Shown one piece after another: positions 43,009 through 54,204 of a stretch of 56,145 nt of DNA; the first letter of the stretch is position 1, and the number at the start of each line of letters is the position of its first letter. This DNA comes from Seminavis robusta. Lineage: Eukaryota; Bacillariophyta; Bacillariophyceae; Naviculales; Naviculaceae. The notes under the pieces are model-generated. The model was not told the DNA's origin. It saw nothing but the letters and a program-made list of their open reading frames with translations, and searched no databases. The stretch lies in contig CAICTM010000621.1 of the NCBI GenBank assembly GCA_903772945.1, forward strand, positions 1-56,145, read 5' to 3'. The position numbers and the translations under genes are program-made.

Positions 43009-43650
43009 ATGAGCACCCTCCCGTTTCTACCTGCCAACCTCACCCACCTTGTGTTTGTGGTGGATCATGCTCCAGGTCACTCCTTCCAACCAGAGCCGCC
43101 AAGACAAAGAATGAGACGGTCTACTACAAGTAGCAGACAAAGAAGCTCCGTGTCTTCCAAGAGTGACGAAATGGATAGTAGCAACTTTAGCGTCAGCAGT
43201 GCGGCCAGTACTGGTAGTAGTGGCTTGGAGAGTTGTTGTCTCAGTATCAACAGTGGTGATGCCAGCATCCAGCGGGCGACCGTGCCGCACCGTGGCAGCC
43301 CAGGTATGAAGAGCGCACCCAAAAAGCCGCGCAGAAGAAACACCCCTCCAGCAGGCCTGGAGGCTAGTACCATGGAGGACCATCAGAAACCACAAAGACG
43401 AGGATCCATGGAGTGTCATCAGAAGCAGCAAAGGCGAGGATCATTGGCCCGTAGTAAAGTTTCGCACATGGGCACTTCGTCTTCCATCCACAAGAGCGGT
43501 CTCACATTCTGAGAGTGCAGCAGATGGATTATGATGCATGTACATATTGGTCCAACAGGTACCGGTACGGTACACCGTTGACCGTCGACCGACCGGATCT
43601 AGCCAGCTACTAGCTGGCGTGAGGTAGATTCGACTGCTTGGGCTTTACAC
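42090..43650. repeat. Segmental duplication, unit 1
   Basis: Shares with unit 2 the block CAGCCCAGTCTCAGGCCGTC (42207), the leader CTGAAACTTCCACATC, the words just before the ATG (CAACAACCAATACCCA), the coding sequence, and a 3' block with CCGACCGGATCTAGC..GCTTGGGCTT. Confidence 0.8.
43009..43512 (+). CDS. Small Ser/Arg-rich protein with RRGS motifs, paralog 1
   Basis: 167 residues from ATG 43009 (a further ATG is directly upstream). It begins STLPFLPANLTHLVFVVDHA, followed by a Ser-rich region and a basic KKPRRRNTPP block. The C-terminal part holds a repeated unit, HQKPQRRGSMECHQKQQRRGS, with two or three RRGS motifs of the type phosphorylated by basophilic kinases such as PKA. No known domain. 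The paralog at 45714 keeps the N-terminus and the RRGS unit best, so these are the likely functional parts. Confidence 0.6.
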   Translation: MSTLPFLPANLTHLVFVVDHAPGHSFQPEPPRQRMRRSTTSSRQRSSVSSKSDEMDSSNFSVSSAASTGSSGLESCCLSINSGDASIQRATVPHRGSPGMKSAPKKPRRRNTPPAGLEASTMEDHQKPQRRGSMECHQKQQRRGSLARSKVSHMGTSSSIHKSGLTF

Positions 43651-43943
43651 AACTAAAATGGAAGCAAAAGAAAGGGATTTGTGGTTTGACTTCGAAGTTT
43701 ACCGTACATGTACCGACTTAGTTGGAGAGTGCCGTGCCGGTACCGATAGAGACGACCACAGTAAAGAAAGTTTGGGTACCGGTAGATGGGGCTTCTTGTT
43801 TTCCTAGAATTGGTGCCAGCCTCCAGCAATTCTAAAGATCTGGATGGAACGTCCCTCTGCAGTTTCTAAAGACATAGATAGATAACGGGTCGAAGCATCT
43901 AGTAGTCTTAATGACAAGCCTCTTGAACGTGAGCTGCTTCCGC
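43513..43943. other. 3' flank of paralog 1
   Basis: No gene supported; includes the duplicated CCGACCGGATCTAGC block to about 43650 and many ACCGGT words. Confidence 0.5.
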
Positions 43944-44336
43944 TCAAGCGGCTGTGTTCCTGTAGCTCCGGAGCTTAGGATTGCGGATTTTCATTGAGGG
44001 TACACTCGTTGCTTGCAAAGACTTGTTGGGTTGAGCCCCAGTGCACTCCTCAGTCTCTTCCTGGCACTGCCGCATGATCTTTGCAATGTCTCGCGGGTCC
44101 ATTTTGGAAATGCATTCCATAAACTCCCTTGTAGACCAGGCACCTTTTCCTTTGTGGTTGATTCCAATTGGTCCTCCACAGCCTGTCGTATTGCTTGGGG
44201 ACAAGACACGCCTCAGTCTGCAACCTGTCTGCTCCATTTCAGGCTCATCGGGACCGCAAAAGACCACAACTTCCAAACCCAGCAACTGATCGGTGCGAAC
44301 AGTGTTGTCTGCACGAGTAGACGTGGTATTTCCCAT
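43944..44336 (-). CDS. Hypothetical protein with possible N-myristoylation signal
   Basis: 130 residues from the ATG at 44336. It starts MGNTTSTRADNT, a Gly2 with small/polar residues as in N-myristoylated proteins, so membrane attachment is possible. The middle includes LLGLEVVVFCGPDEPE and STREFMECISKMDPRDIAKI, the rest is polar. No family recognised. It is transcribed opposite to and between the two RRGS paralogs, and no second copy accompanies paralog 2. Confidence 0.45.
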   Translation of the reverse strand: MGNTTSTRADNTVRTDQLLGLEVVVFCGPDEPEMEQTGCRLRRVLSPSNTTGCGGPIGINHKGKGAWSTREFMECISKMDPRDIAKIMRQCQEETEECTGAQPNKSLQATSVPSMKIRNPKLRSYRNTAA

Positions 44337-45713
44337 TGTTTGAATATTGTTTTTTTCTTGTTTGTTTGTCTACTGTAGTAGGTCGAGCTTTGGATTGACC
44401 ATTGTGAGACCAAGGGAAAACTGATTTCAGTTCAAATGCAGTATGCAGACGAAGCGAGGAAGGACACAAGAAAGGCCTAAAATGAGTTAGCATCAATGTC
44501 AGCATAAACTGTAAAGCTACTGGTACCCCGTGCCTCGAAGACAATCAAGCTCGCTAGCTAGAGCTCTCGCTAGTACTGACTTCAGTTCGCAAAAATGAGG
44601 GTACAGCCTGGATTAGGACCCCTAACCCCCAACGTAACTGAAGTTCGTAGGCTCCGGCTGCCCTAAGAACCAACATTGCTTGGGTGGAACCTAGCTAGCT
44701 AGTTCTGCAGGAGTCGAGTCTCTGGGTTCACCCAAGGGACCGTGAGTGCTGAGTACGAAAGATGAAAACGTTCTACAACAGGCAGGTCACAGGAAACAAC
44801 AAGGCAAAATGAATTAGGATGCAAAACTATGCAAATACAGTGCCACAAGTCCAAACCAAAAGCACATGTAATTGGCAGACCTTGTGCTTCCATTGTAGTA
44901 CCCGAAGCACCTCGGTCTCGGCCCAGTCTCATCAGGCCGTCGTGAAAGGCCCATCCTCTGGCCATTGGGAGATGACCACTTGACGAACGAAGCCAGTCCC
45001 CGCGATCTAACCACTGTCGCTGGCCAGCTAGAGTGGTACGTAGCTAGCTAGCTAGAAGCTGCTAGAAGATTATTTGAAGATTTTACGGCTGTCCCTTTGG
45101 GTGGGGAGTGTGGAGGTGGAGGGTGGAGGTACTAGTAGCTGGTAGCTAGATGATTCTCTTTCAACAAGTCCATGGCGTGTCGGTAGAGTATTGTTAAATC
45201 CTTGTTTCTGTTCTGGTTTCCAGAGGCTCTCTTGTAAAAGTCCTTCACTAATAACCCCATGTCCAAAAAGATTTAAATAAGCCAAAATCTCAGACATTGC
45301 AAGAATGGTCTTTGGTCTTTCTACTTTCTACTTTCTACGCTTCTGAGAACTGAACTGAACTGAACTGAACTTGTTACTGCTGGTAATTGTACGGAAAAAT
45401 TAAGTTCCAGCGTTGCAATTAGACAACTCTAGATTTGAGTGGAACCTCCTTGAAAATTGATAAGATCCTACCTGGTGGTACCGTACTGTACCGTTCTCTC
45501 AGCACTCATCAGCCCAAGAAAAGATATGATTAAAACACAAAGGAGGGGCTGAGAAGAGGACATCATCAGATAACGACTTAGGTGTCCACTGAAACTTCCA
45601 CATCATCGTAAAACGATCACCAGCTAGCCAGCGCACCAGAGGGTTTCTCTCACAATTCCAAAGTTGATTAAAAGATCAAGAGAAAGCTTCAAGAACAACA
45701 ACCAATACCCAAG
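44337..45713. other. Spacer, leader side of the second duplication unit
   Basis: No gene supported. From about 44790 it matches 42090 onward in scattered blocks. (GAACT)n-like tandem words lie at 45347-45369. Confidence 0.5.
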
Positions 45714-46990
45714 ATGAGCACCCTCCCGTTTCTACCTGCCAACCTCACCCACCTTGTGTTTGTGGTGGATCATGCTCCAGGTCACTCCTTCCAACCAGAG
45801 CCGCCAAAAATGAGACAGTCTAGCAGACGCCGAAGTTCCATATCTACCAAGAGTGACGAAATGGATAGCAGCAACTTTAGCGTTAGCAGTGCCAGTCCTG
45901 CTATTAGTAGTATGGAGAGCTGGCTCGGTATCAGCAGTAGCGATACCAGCATCCAGCAGGCCATGGTGCAACACCGTGGAGGCTGGATTCGTGACAGCAT
46001 GAAGAGCGCACCAAAAAAACCCCGAAGAAGGAACACCCCCCCAGCAAGTCCTGAGGCTCCCATGGAGGATCATCAGAAGCCCCAAAGACGAGGATCCATG
46101 GAGTGTCATCAGAAGCCGCAAAGGCGAGGATCTTTGGTTCGTGCAGTTTCGCACATTAGCACTGTGGCTTCCATCCACAAGAGCGGTCTCACATTCTGAG
46201 AGTGCAGCAGAGCAATGCAGGGACGCCTATTGAGCCAACATGTCAGACAGCAACCTTCAAAACAATTTCAGAGCTCACAGGACAAGACTTCGATCGGCCA
46301 ATTCAAGCTACATGTAAAGTCTCCAGCAGCTCTGATAAAAGCTGGAAAGATGCCGGGGCTTACGAGGGGGGAGGAGGATGGCGTTCGGGGATGTAAGAGT
46401 GGAAATGAAAAAGAAACACCCTTCCCTTTTAAAAGCTACCGTGCAACAGATAAAGTCAAAAGACGATTTTGAGCAAAGCCCCCTCCAAGAAGTCATGTAC
46501 TAGTAGTTGATACCTACCTACTAGCTAGCTAGTTGCCAACCAAGCAGTAATATTCGCATCCATCCGGAAGGCTCATGGTTGTGCATTGCTATTGTGCTTC
46601 CACACTCAGAATTCACAGTTCAAAAATGACACACAGTCCCTTTGCTCATTTTGCGGTACGGTATGGATGAGCCCAGCCTTCCCGTGCGTGCCACTGGGCG
46701 CTTCGCTCCATAACGACATCTAGAGATTAGAGTGCGGGCACAAAGAACTCACTGAATCGAATCGGTCGCAGCCTCCTTGAAGCTTTGGGTGTTCAGCCAG
46801 CAGCCATACATGATATGCAAACGGTTCGTGTAACGTGATACCGGTACGGCTCTGCGTTCAAGCAAGAGTGGCTGCAGCAGACGACAATGACATGTACCGG
46901 TAGACCGTAGACCGACCGGTTCTAGCTAGCGTATGGCGAATGCCTTGCTTGGGCTTCACAACTACAATTGCATGATGTAACTGATGGAAG
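44790..46990. repeat. Segmental duplication, unit 2
   Basis: Counterpart of 42090-43650 in the same orientation, with larger non-matching insertions in the leader and the 3' flank. Coding sequences are most alike; spacer similarity is patchy. Confidence 0.75.
45714..46199 (+). CDS. Small Ser/Arg-rich protein with RRGS motifs, paralog 2
   Basis: 161 residues, same start STLPFLPANLTHLVFVVDHA as paralog 1 and the same HQKPQRRGSMECHQKPQRRGS unit, ending IHKSGLTF in both. Differences are mostly in the Ser-rich middle (MESWLGISSSD against LESCCLSINSGD). Most first- and second-position changes fall outside the shared motifs, consistent with selection on the ends. Function unknown. Confidence 0.6.
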   Translation: MSTLPFLPANLTHLVFVVDHAPGHSFQPEPPKMRQSSRRRSSISTKSDEMDSSNFSVSSASPAISSMESWLGISSSDTSIQQAMVQHRGGWIRDSMKSAPKKPRRRNTPPASPEAPMEDHQKPQRRGSMECHQKPQRRGSLVRAVSHISTVASIHKSGLTF

Positions 46991-47746
46991 CAAACTGAAG
47001 CTGTGAAATGTAAGATCGGGGAAGTTACTATGGGTTAGAGGGAACTATGGTGAGGATGGGGTGCAAGAGAGAAGAGGGCAGGATGCAGGAATTCAGGCAA
47101 AAAAATTTAGGGGACAAACAGGGCAACATCGAAACCAAGGAGAGGGTGGTAAGGTACTAATAGGAGGGCAGGGGGGTCAAAGGAGGAAGACTACTAGCGG
47201 AAGAGATCAAGGGCGCCTCTGTCATCCCAACGCTTGCCGACCTTGAGAGCTGGAACACAAGAGCCTCTCAAACACATGTTGGCTTCATCGAGGAGCAATC
47301 GCTATGCTCTACCTTGCCGAAATGAAAGAGCAACCCACAGAGTAGGGCTCGGACCACTTGTGAGCCAAAAGCTGGGAGAGTCCTCGGAGAACAACAGTAC
47401 CTGATAGCTTTGGCAGCAAAGAGGCGTGTGCGGTGTGAATTGTAATTTTACGGCACCGTAGCATGTACTTACCGTACGTACCAGTGCTGGCGTACGGGTA
47501 CGGTAGCCTTAGTCTTATTAGATAGGAATAAGGTTAAAAACAACGTATTCGTGAATGATGATCATTTAGTCATGAGTGACGCAACTCCAACCTGACAGAA
47601 ATTCTGGAAGGTGAGTTTGTTGCAACTTCAGCTCAGCTTTGGTTGTTGTCATTGATGGAAGAACCTTCCTCGTTGCAGCATTTGATCAGTTGAGCAACGT
47701 GTTCCTTTGTTTTCTATCTCGTTGTTTCGCCACCACCACCACCACG
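46200..47746. other. Non-coding spacer
   Basis: Begins with the duplicated 3' flank to about 46990. A purine-rich open frame at 47061-47246 has no recognisable product. ACCGGT and GTACG words are common near 47440-47510. Confidence 0.5.
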
Positions 47747-48298
47747 ATGATGCCGATGATCCATCACTTGCGACGAGCTACTACTAGCACCAGACTTGGC
47801 CTACAAGATGTTGTTGCTGGAAGATCGGCCGCGATTCGCCATGTGTCTACCCGCAAGACGGCCGACACCATGAAATACATCTACGTGCATCCGCTTTCCC
47901 AGCTTGTTCTGGAATGTCTTCAGAACGATTACAGCGACTGGTTAGTGCAAAAGCAACTCCATGCCAATACTCTGAGGTTGCATCGAGATGGCACCTTTGA
48001 AATCAAGTTTCCCAAGGACAAGCATACTGTGACACCCAACAAGAATGATGAGTCGGCAGTGCGCATTTGGACCAGTTTTGACAATGACAGCAAGCAACAT
48101 TGGTTGTCTGTCTCGCTGCAACATGGTTCCAAGCTGCAGGGAAGATACATGCTACAGGACAATCTCAGTTCGGGATGGACCGGAAACAACAAACGACGAT
48201 CCCTCCCGGAACGCATTCAAACTGCCGTCGAGGAAATGGTCGAAGCTATAGATGACACGGAACGAAAACAAAAACAGGCAGGCTTGAGAAGAAACTAA
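47747..48298 (+). CDS. Hypothetical protein, possible mitochondrial targeting
   Basis: From the ATG at 47747 the protein has 183 residues. The first ~40 residues are rich in Arg, Ser, Thr and His with almost no acidic residues (HHLRRATTSTR), which suits a mitochondrial presequence. The rest contains MKYIYVHPLSQLVLECLQND, TFEIKFPKDKH, RIWTSFDNDSKQHWLSVSLQ and a charged C-terminal helix (ERIQTAVEEMVEAIDD). No family recognised. Upstream non-ATG start codons in frame were not used. Confidence 0.55.
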   Translation: MMPMIHHLRRATTSTRLGLQDVVAGRSAAIRHVSTRKTADTMKYIYVHPLSQLVLECLQNDYSDWLVQKQLHANTLRLHRDGTFEIKFPKDKHTVTPNKNDESAVRIWTSFDNDSKQHWLSVSLQHGSKLQGRYMLQDNLSSGWTGNNKRRSLPERIQTAVEEMVEAIDDTERKQKQAGLRRN

Positions 48299-49194
48299 TT
48301 AAAATGGTGGAATTGGTGGATAGTGGGAGAATTCCTACTAGAGCGATTGAAGAAGAAAGATACCTTTTGCAATCTTCAAGACATTTCAAATTTTTGCCCC
48401 CCTCTCGTTTCCCACCGCACGACGAAGAAATGGAAGATCAAAATCACAATGAAATGGGACTAGCTAGGCTACCGGTACTCCGTTGTTGCATACATTGTAG
48501 GAAAAGTTGTCCACAGACCACAGAGTTGGAAATTATTGTTTCGTGTGATTTTTTTGCGGCCGCATCGACGCCTCGATGGTCTCCTAGCTAGCTAGCTAGC
48601 TAGCTAGCTAGCTAGCGAGTCAGTCTGCACAGCACCGTTGGCCAATCACATGCGCAATCTTGACTTTTTCTGACTGAAATGCTCGTCCTATCCAGGGTTG
48701 GCTCTTTGATGATTTGCAGTTTCAAGAAGACGAAAATAAAAAGTCTGTTTGATTCAGGTTGCGGTGAGCTCTCACGAAGCTCGACGTCCCCTTAGCATAA
48801 CTTTCCGCGCTCTACTAGTGCTTTGCCACGGTATTCCGCCTCAAGTACTGTACACCGTACGGTATGGATACCAGAAGATGAACGATGGAATCAAAGGCGT
48901 GCCCACCAAGTTGCTTTCTTGCCCGATTCCTGGCATAACATTTTTTCGCTTCTGATACCGGTACCTTTCACCTGTTGTGCTGGCTTTTTGGGGTTAGCCC
49001 AAACGAGTGCCAACGACGTGTGGACGAGCCAAGCAGCAATGCAGCAAGACAGAGAACCCGAAAGACCTCCACAACAAGCTACCTCCACATAAAAAGAAGG
49101 CGAGCCAAGTACTAGAACATACCTGGCAGAACAACAACAGCATTGCATCTTCTTGGCCGAATCGAAACTTTTCGAAACTTTTCGAAAGGGCAAG
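48299..49194. other. Spacer upstream of the ARP4-like gene
   Basis: No gene supported. A (CTAG/GCTA)n microsatellite fills 48583-48616, nine or so units. TTTTCGAAACTTTTCGAAA sits directly before the ARP start (49169-49188). Confidence 0.6.
48583..48616. repeat. (GCTA)n microsatellite
   Basis: About eight uninterrupted tetranucleotide units; the unit is self-complementary, so either strand can fold. Confidence 0.9.
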
Positions 49195-50934
49195 ATGTCC
49201 ATTTTTTCCAGTGGCGATCCTTTGAATGCGATTGTCTGTGATGTGGGTCAGTACGCCACGAAGATTGGCTTTGCGGGGGAGGATTATCCTCGGGCCTATT
49301 TCCGGTCGGTAAGTCTATGACAATACTATCGCCTTTGCCATTTGATATTACTCTCTTTGTCTCTCGTTACTCATTACTGCCTTCTCCTTTCATGCTGTCC
49401 GTAGAATGTGGCTGCCATTCGAGAAGGTGACGATCCGAATGCTCCCAAGACCAAGACCACTACAACCACCAGCAGTAACGACGACCAGAAGCAGAAGGAG
49501 AAGCGTCGACCAATTGTGGATTTGAATTATGATTACTATAATCGTCCCATTTGCAGCCGTGCGTCTGATCCCAAAGAGTGGCACGATGGAAATTGGGAAA
49601 CACAAAATCCTGTGGATGCCACTACTGGATTGTGGTACGATCCCCACAGCTACAACGAAAGTAGTGGTGGAGGAGCCGACTGGTATGATCAATTGGAATT
49701 GATGGTACAACACGGCTACAAGACTTCCCTCGCCAATGCTCAACCGGAAAATCATCCCTTTTTGCTCATGGAAAAATCCTACAATCCACCTCCCATACGA
49801 CAACAAACACTGGAGTGTCTCTTTGAAGGAGCACTGCAAATGCCGGCCGTGTTCTTGGCCAAGGATGCCACCTTGGCGTGTTATGCCTGTGGACGCACTA
49901 CTGGGACGGTGGTCGATATGGGATACGGTGGCACCACTGTGACACCTGTCTATGAGGGATACGTCGAAACCAAAGGCATTCATCGGAGTCCTGTTGGAAT
50001 GCTGGAAATGGATGAACGCATCCTCCAAACACTTGATCATTTTGGAAGCAAACAAAAACAACCACCCTTCCTGCCACTCTATCAAGTCAAACACAATAAA
50101 TCCACACCCCGGCGAGCCGATCCATTTCATCATCTCGCACGATTGTATGTGGCACAAGGGTGTCGCGAAGAAGGAGTGGGGGCGGCCGTCGATACCACTT
50201 CTACGGCCGTCGCCTTTGCCGCACGCAATGCACCCTTTACATTGCCCGATGGACAAACCGTAAACATTCCACCCAATCATCGATTTGCCGTTGCCAATCT
50301 ACTTCTTGACAAGGACGAACAGGAGCGTAGAGATGAAATTGTGGAAGCACGCAAAAAGAAATTATCCTCCTACATCAATGATGCCAATGCAAATAGTGAC
50401 AATGACAAGGAAACAAAAGTCTTTACAGATGCGTCTGCTGTCGGGATTTCCTCCACCCGCCGTGGTCGGAAACGGCAAGCATCTTCCCCGAAAAAAGAAA
50501 CTCCCCAACCAAAAACTTCTTTTTCCAATCGACTCTTGCAAAAGGCATGCATTCCCTATTTGCAAACGTACTTGGAGGAACACTTGACAGCATCGCCCTT
50601 GCCCGCCATGGTGTGCGATGCAGCCTATCGATGCGATCGAGATCAGCAACCCCAATTGTTAGGAAATGTCGTGCTGGCAGGTGGAGGAGCCTGTTTGGGT
50701 CCCACCGAACAGGCTGTACCTGATTTTTTGCGGGAGAAGGTCGAAACCATGATTCATGCCCATACACCTGGGTGGAGGGTCAAAGTGTTGTCACCTGGCA
50801 TAACCGAACGGAAGGTTTGTAGTTGGCTCGGGGGCAGTATCCTGGGGAGTCTCGGAACCTTTCACGAAATGTGGATTACCCGGGCTGAATACGAAGAGTA
50901 CGGTACCGCCATTGTCAATCGAAAGTGTCCATGA
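49195..50934 (+). CDS. Actin-related protein, ARP4/BAF53-like, two exons
   Basis: Exon 1 is 49195-49308 and exon 2 is 49405-50934, joined across a GT..AG intron (49309-49404) as FRS|NVAAI; the product has 547 residues. Actin-fold motifs are phosphate loop 1 (VCDVGQYATKIGFAGED), phosphate loop 2 (DMGYGGTTVTPVYEG), the adenosine loop (NVVLAGGGACLGPTEQ) and the C-terminal WLGGSILGSLGTFHEMWITR..EYEEYGTAIVNRKCP. The RKCP-type ending and the Trp-Ile region fit ARP4, a nuclear subunit of SWR1/INO80/NuA4 chromatin complexes. An insertion of ~100 residues with TRRGRKRQASSPKK looks like a nuclear localisation signal. ARP4 assignment over other nuclear ARPs is likely, not certain. Confidence 0.8.
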
Positions 50935-51143
50935 AGTTTTAGTTGAATCTTTCGAACAATTGGCTTTTTAGAAATAGTACTGTTATGGATTGTGTTTTTA
51001 ATTTCGTCTCCAAAGAGACAAGGGGGTACTGGTACAGTTGGGGGGCAAGGTGGTGCTTTCGAGCTCCCGCTATCTCTGCACGGACCTAGAGCTAGAGATT
51101 GGTGCCAGTGCCGGGAAGATGTCTCGACTCGTCACTCGGCGCT

Positions 51144-51548
51144 GGACCTCTGTGGAAACGTCATTCGTGGCAAAATACTTAGGAGACGATACACCGAGGA
51201 ATAGGAGACGATCGAAATGATTTAAGAGACGAAAGCAATCGTCTCCTATATTTAGGAGACGATTCAGTAGGAGACATTCCAATTAGGAGACGATCGTTTC
51301 GAAATAGGAGACGATCCGAAAGATTTAGGAGACGATACCATACAGTTTACATGATACACTTAGGAGACGATCCGTTGAGAATAGGAGACGATCCGTTGAA
51401 AATAGGAGACGTTTTAAGAGGAGACAAAAGAGTTAGGAGACGATCCGTTTCGTCTCCTATTTTTAGGAGACGAAATCCATTAAATAGGAGACGATCAAAA
51501 GGATTTAGGAGACGAAAAGTAGCACGACTCAAGTTTCCACAGAGGTCC
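51144..51548. mobile_element. Foldback MITE-like element full of GTCTCC motifs
   Basis: Ends carry a perfect inverted repeat GGACCTCTGTGGAAAC (51144-51159 and 51533-51548). The interior has about 15 copies of TAGGAGACGAT or its complement, several as palindromes (ATCGTCTCCTATATTTAGGA..). No coding capacity and no clear target duplication were found, so the class is unassigned. Confidence 0.65.
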
Positions 51549-51822
51549 TGCTGGTTGGAGGAGTGAGGAGTGCACTAGTGACTCAGCCTCCTTGGAGGGA
51601 GTCATAAGTCCCGTTTGTATGTGGTAACGAAGGCTTTCAATAGATCTCATTTTTTCAAAAGATCGTGCCCTTGACAACCTCCCACAGCCTGCCCCTCTTC
51701 CAGATAACAGAGAAGATGTCCGATACTACTGTTTTGATTCATGTAGGCACCTGCTTTGGAGATGACGATTCTCCTACAAAGGTGGTACTTCGATTGTCAC
51801 TGGCGACCGACACGGGCATCCT

Positions 51823-52215
51823 ATCGGCTCTTAGCCTTATTCGCGACTCGATCCTAGATAGGGTTTGAGTTCGACTCATGACTGAGTCTCTCGTGAGAAT
51901 AGTCATTGAGACGGTTCTCAATGACCGCTCTAGTCATACTAGGTTGATGATGAAACATCGCTCTAGATATTTAGCCAGCGTGGAGTACTTCCACGCTACT
52001 AGATAAATGCTAAGACGAATCTTCCACCGTTCCGTTTTTGGATCGTGAGTGAGTAGGATTGCTACCACAACCTACTCTATCACACTTCTACAAGTCTCCC
52101 GCGGAGTTCAGATCTACGATCTTTGATTGTTGATCTCTCTCGTTGATTAGTTTCATAGCTTTCTATCCTCTCATAACTTTCATTCTCTCAAACTCAAAAC
52201 ATCCGAAAGATCTTT
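51823..52215 (+). repeat. 5' LTR
   Basis: Matches the 3' LTR in blocks such as GCGACTCGATCC, ATAGGGTTTGAGTTCGA, TTCCGTTTTTGGATCGTG, AGTCTCCCGCGG and CTCTCGTTGATTAG. The start is approximate because the first ~20 bp are diverged. Confidence 0.85.
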
Positions 52216-52805
52216 ACACTAGCTCTTTAGCGTAGTGCATTTTGTTAAACAAACACAATAGCTTTCAGCTACCCTCAACCTATTCCTCACCATGAAGATT
52301 GCCAAAGACGCATACACCACTTGAGTCTAAGCTGCGCGACAAACCATCCTTCCTCTCATCGACCCGACGATGAATGCGAAATCGAGATTCTCGCTCTACA
52401 CCTACAAACTTTCGCACTATATCCAGCAGATGCTAACAGCGCAGTAACACCTTCAAGGTCCAAATCATCAATGGATTGAGACTCCACGTCACACATCAAG
52501 TGGCTGGACGTATGGAGAAGGTCTCCGTTAGTCGGGTCTCGCCATTGCATACGGGGCCTTGACGACAAACATCATCCTCCCAGAAAGGAGATGACCTTTA
52601 GCTCTGCAAAGAGCCATTACGATCTAGCTGTGCAGGCCACAGTGAAATACGTTGGAATGCATTGCGCCAGATTGCAGTCAACGGTATTGCTCCACGCGAT
52701 GTACGTGGCGGGGAAGACGAAGCCGCTTTCCAAGTACGATTCCAGGCTGCCTGGAACGGAGCAGCTCAGCCTGCTTGGACGACGCTGACATTACGTTTGG
52801 CATAA

Positions 52806-53699
52806 ATGCCCGTATCGAAGCGGTCTGTCACAACTAACAAGGGGCCGCTTGAAATGCAGAAACGCTTCATGCGCCGCAAGAATCGTAAGCCTGCTGATAT
52901 GTCTACTCGGGCTTATGTCAACAACCTCAGTCTGATGAACACCGATGAACTTCCTCGTCTACCACCTTTGGACCCAACCAAAACGTTGAACCATGACGAA
53001 TTCATCGACATCGTCTGTCATGGAATTCCACGCGCTCGTGGATTGAAGAAGATGACGAACAACGACCTCGATCCTTTCTCAGCTCCTATCGGGGAAACAA
53101 TTGGATTCTGCGAACGCATGGAACCCTCCGAAGACTTTGACAACAAGGGCGGTGTGCCAAGCAAGGCTCCTTCGAAAGAAGAACAACAGCAAGAAGTTAA
53201 AGTCTACTCGCAACAACGACCATTCCTCCAAGAACGAAGAAAAATGGGCGACTACCACGAGTCCAGCACTCCACAACACTGCTGACTGCATGACTCTGAG
53301 GAAGCTCAAGGCCAAGTCTCAGTCCTCGTCTGAAACCGATAACAAGCCAGCGTACAACATGAAGAACAAGAACTGGAAACGCAAGTCCGACGACGCCAAG
53401 ACTTACACCAAGAAGAAACTCTCTGTCCTCATAAAGAAAGTTTCCAACGCTGCTTTCAAGGCTGATCGCAAGAGAAAAGCGAAATGCAACCATGTTGCCA
53501 AAGCCAAGTCCAGAAACTCCAGACAACGAGGACGACTTCCTCGTTCGGACCAATCAACATGATGGACAAGAAAATGGCTGCCGTTGATAAGGCGCTTGCA
53601 GAATTCGACCTCAATCATTCGGATGGAGAGATCTTCCATACTGAGGATAAGCCCAGGAATAATGATTCAAGCGGAACAATGTCCGATCTCAATACCTAA
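52806..53699 (+). pseudogene. gag-like remnant
   Basis: A charged, Lys/Glu/Ser-rich reading passes through two overlapping frames (MQKRFMRRKNRKPADMSTRA, LPRLPPLDPTKTLNHDEFID, then a basic KKKLSVLIKKVSN region). Position before the protease and the basic composition suggest the nucleocapsid part of gag. No zinc knuckle was found. At least one frameshift at about 53200 is needed. Confidence 0.5.
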
Positions 53700-53929
53700 G
53701 TGATGAAGATATCTCACTAAATAGTAAAAAAGATTTGTTTGAAACTAATGAAGTCTACGGAAAATTAGATAATTTCCTATCAACTACTCAACAAACACTG
53801 ACGATCGTTTCAGCATCGTTAACTTTCTCCATGGCCAATCCAACTCATTCACTGTGGCAAAACAAGAGACCTCGAAACTATCGTCTATGTTAGATTTAAC
53901 AGACGAGAGAAAAGGGAAACAAAAAACGC

Positions 53930-54130
53930 CGTTCAACTCTGTTGCTTACTGGATACAGGAGCATCCCGAACTTTAATTACCCAAACTCATGCTAAAGAGT
54001 TTACTCATGAAGAATCATGGGGGCGTCCAAGCATTACGGACTGCTTCTATGAAGGAATTGAAACCCCGCACGAAGTGTAAGGGCACACTCGTGATTCCTG
54101 AGTTCCACGATAATGGAATTATCGAATGAA
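53930..54130 (+). pseudogene. Aspartic protease remnant
   Basis: The frame QLCCLLDTGASRTLITQTHA contains the DTGA active-site motif of retroviral-type aspartic proteases. It then runs to SITDCFYEGIETPHEV before a stop. Embedded in the retrotransposon between gag and RT. Confidence 0.65.
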
Positions 54131-54204
54131 GTACACGCAGCGACAATGCAGATAGTCTCAAGAAGATTCTTGATACGACATACGAACAAGCAGACTTAAG
54201 GCAG

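Noticed and set aside
51007..51566. Arg/Ser-rich open frames near the GTCTCC repeats
   Set aside because: They only mirror the repeated TAGGAGACGAT motif and have no independent support.
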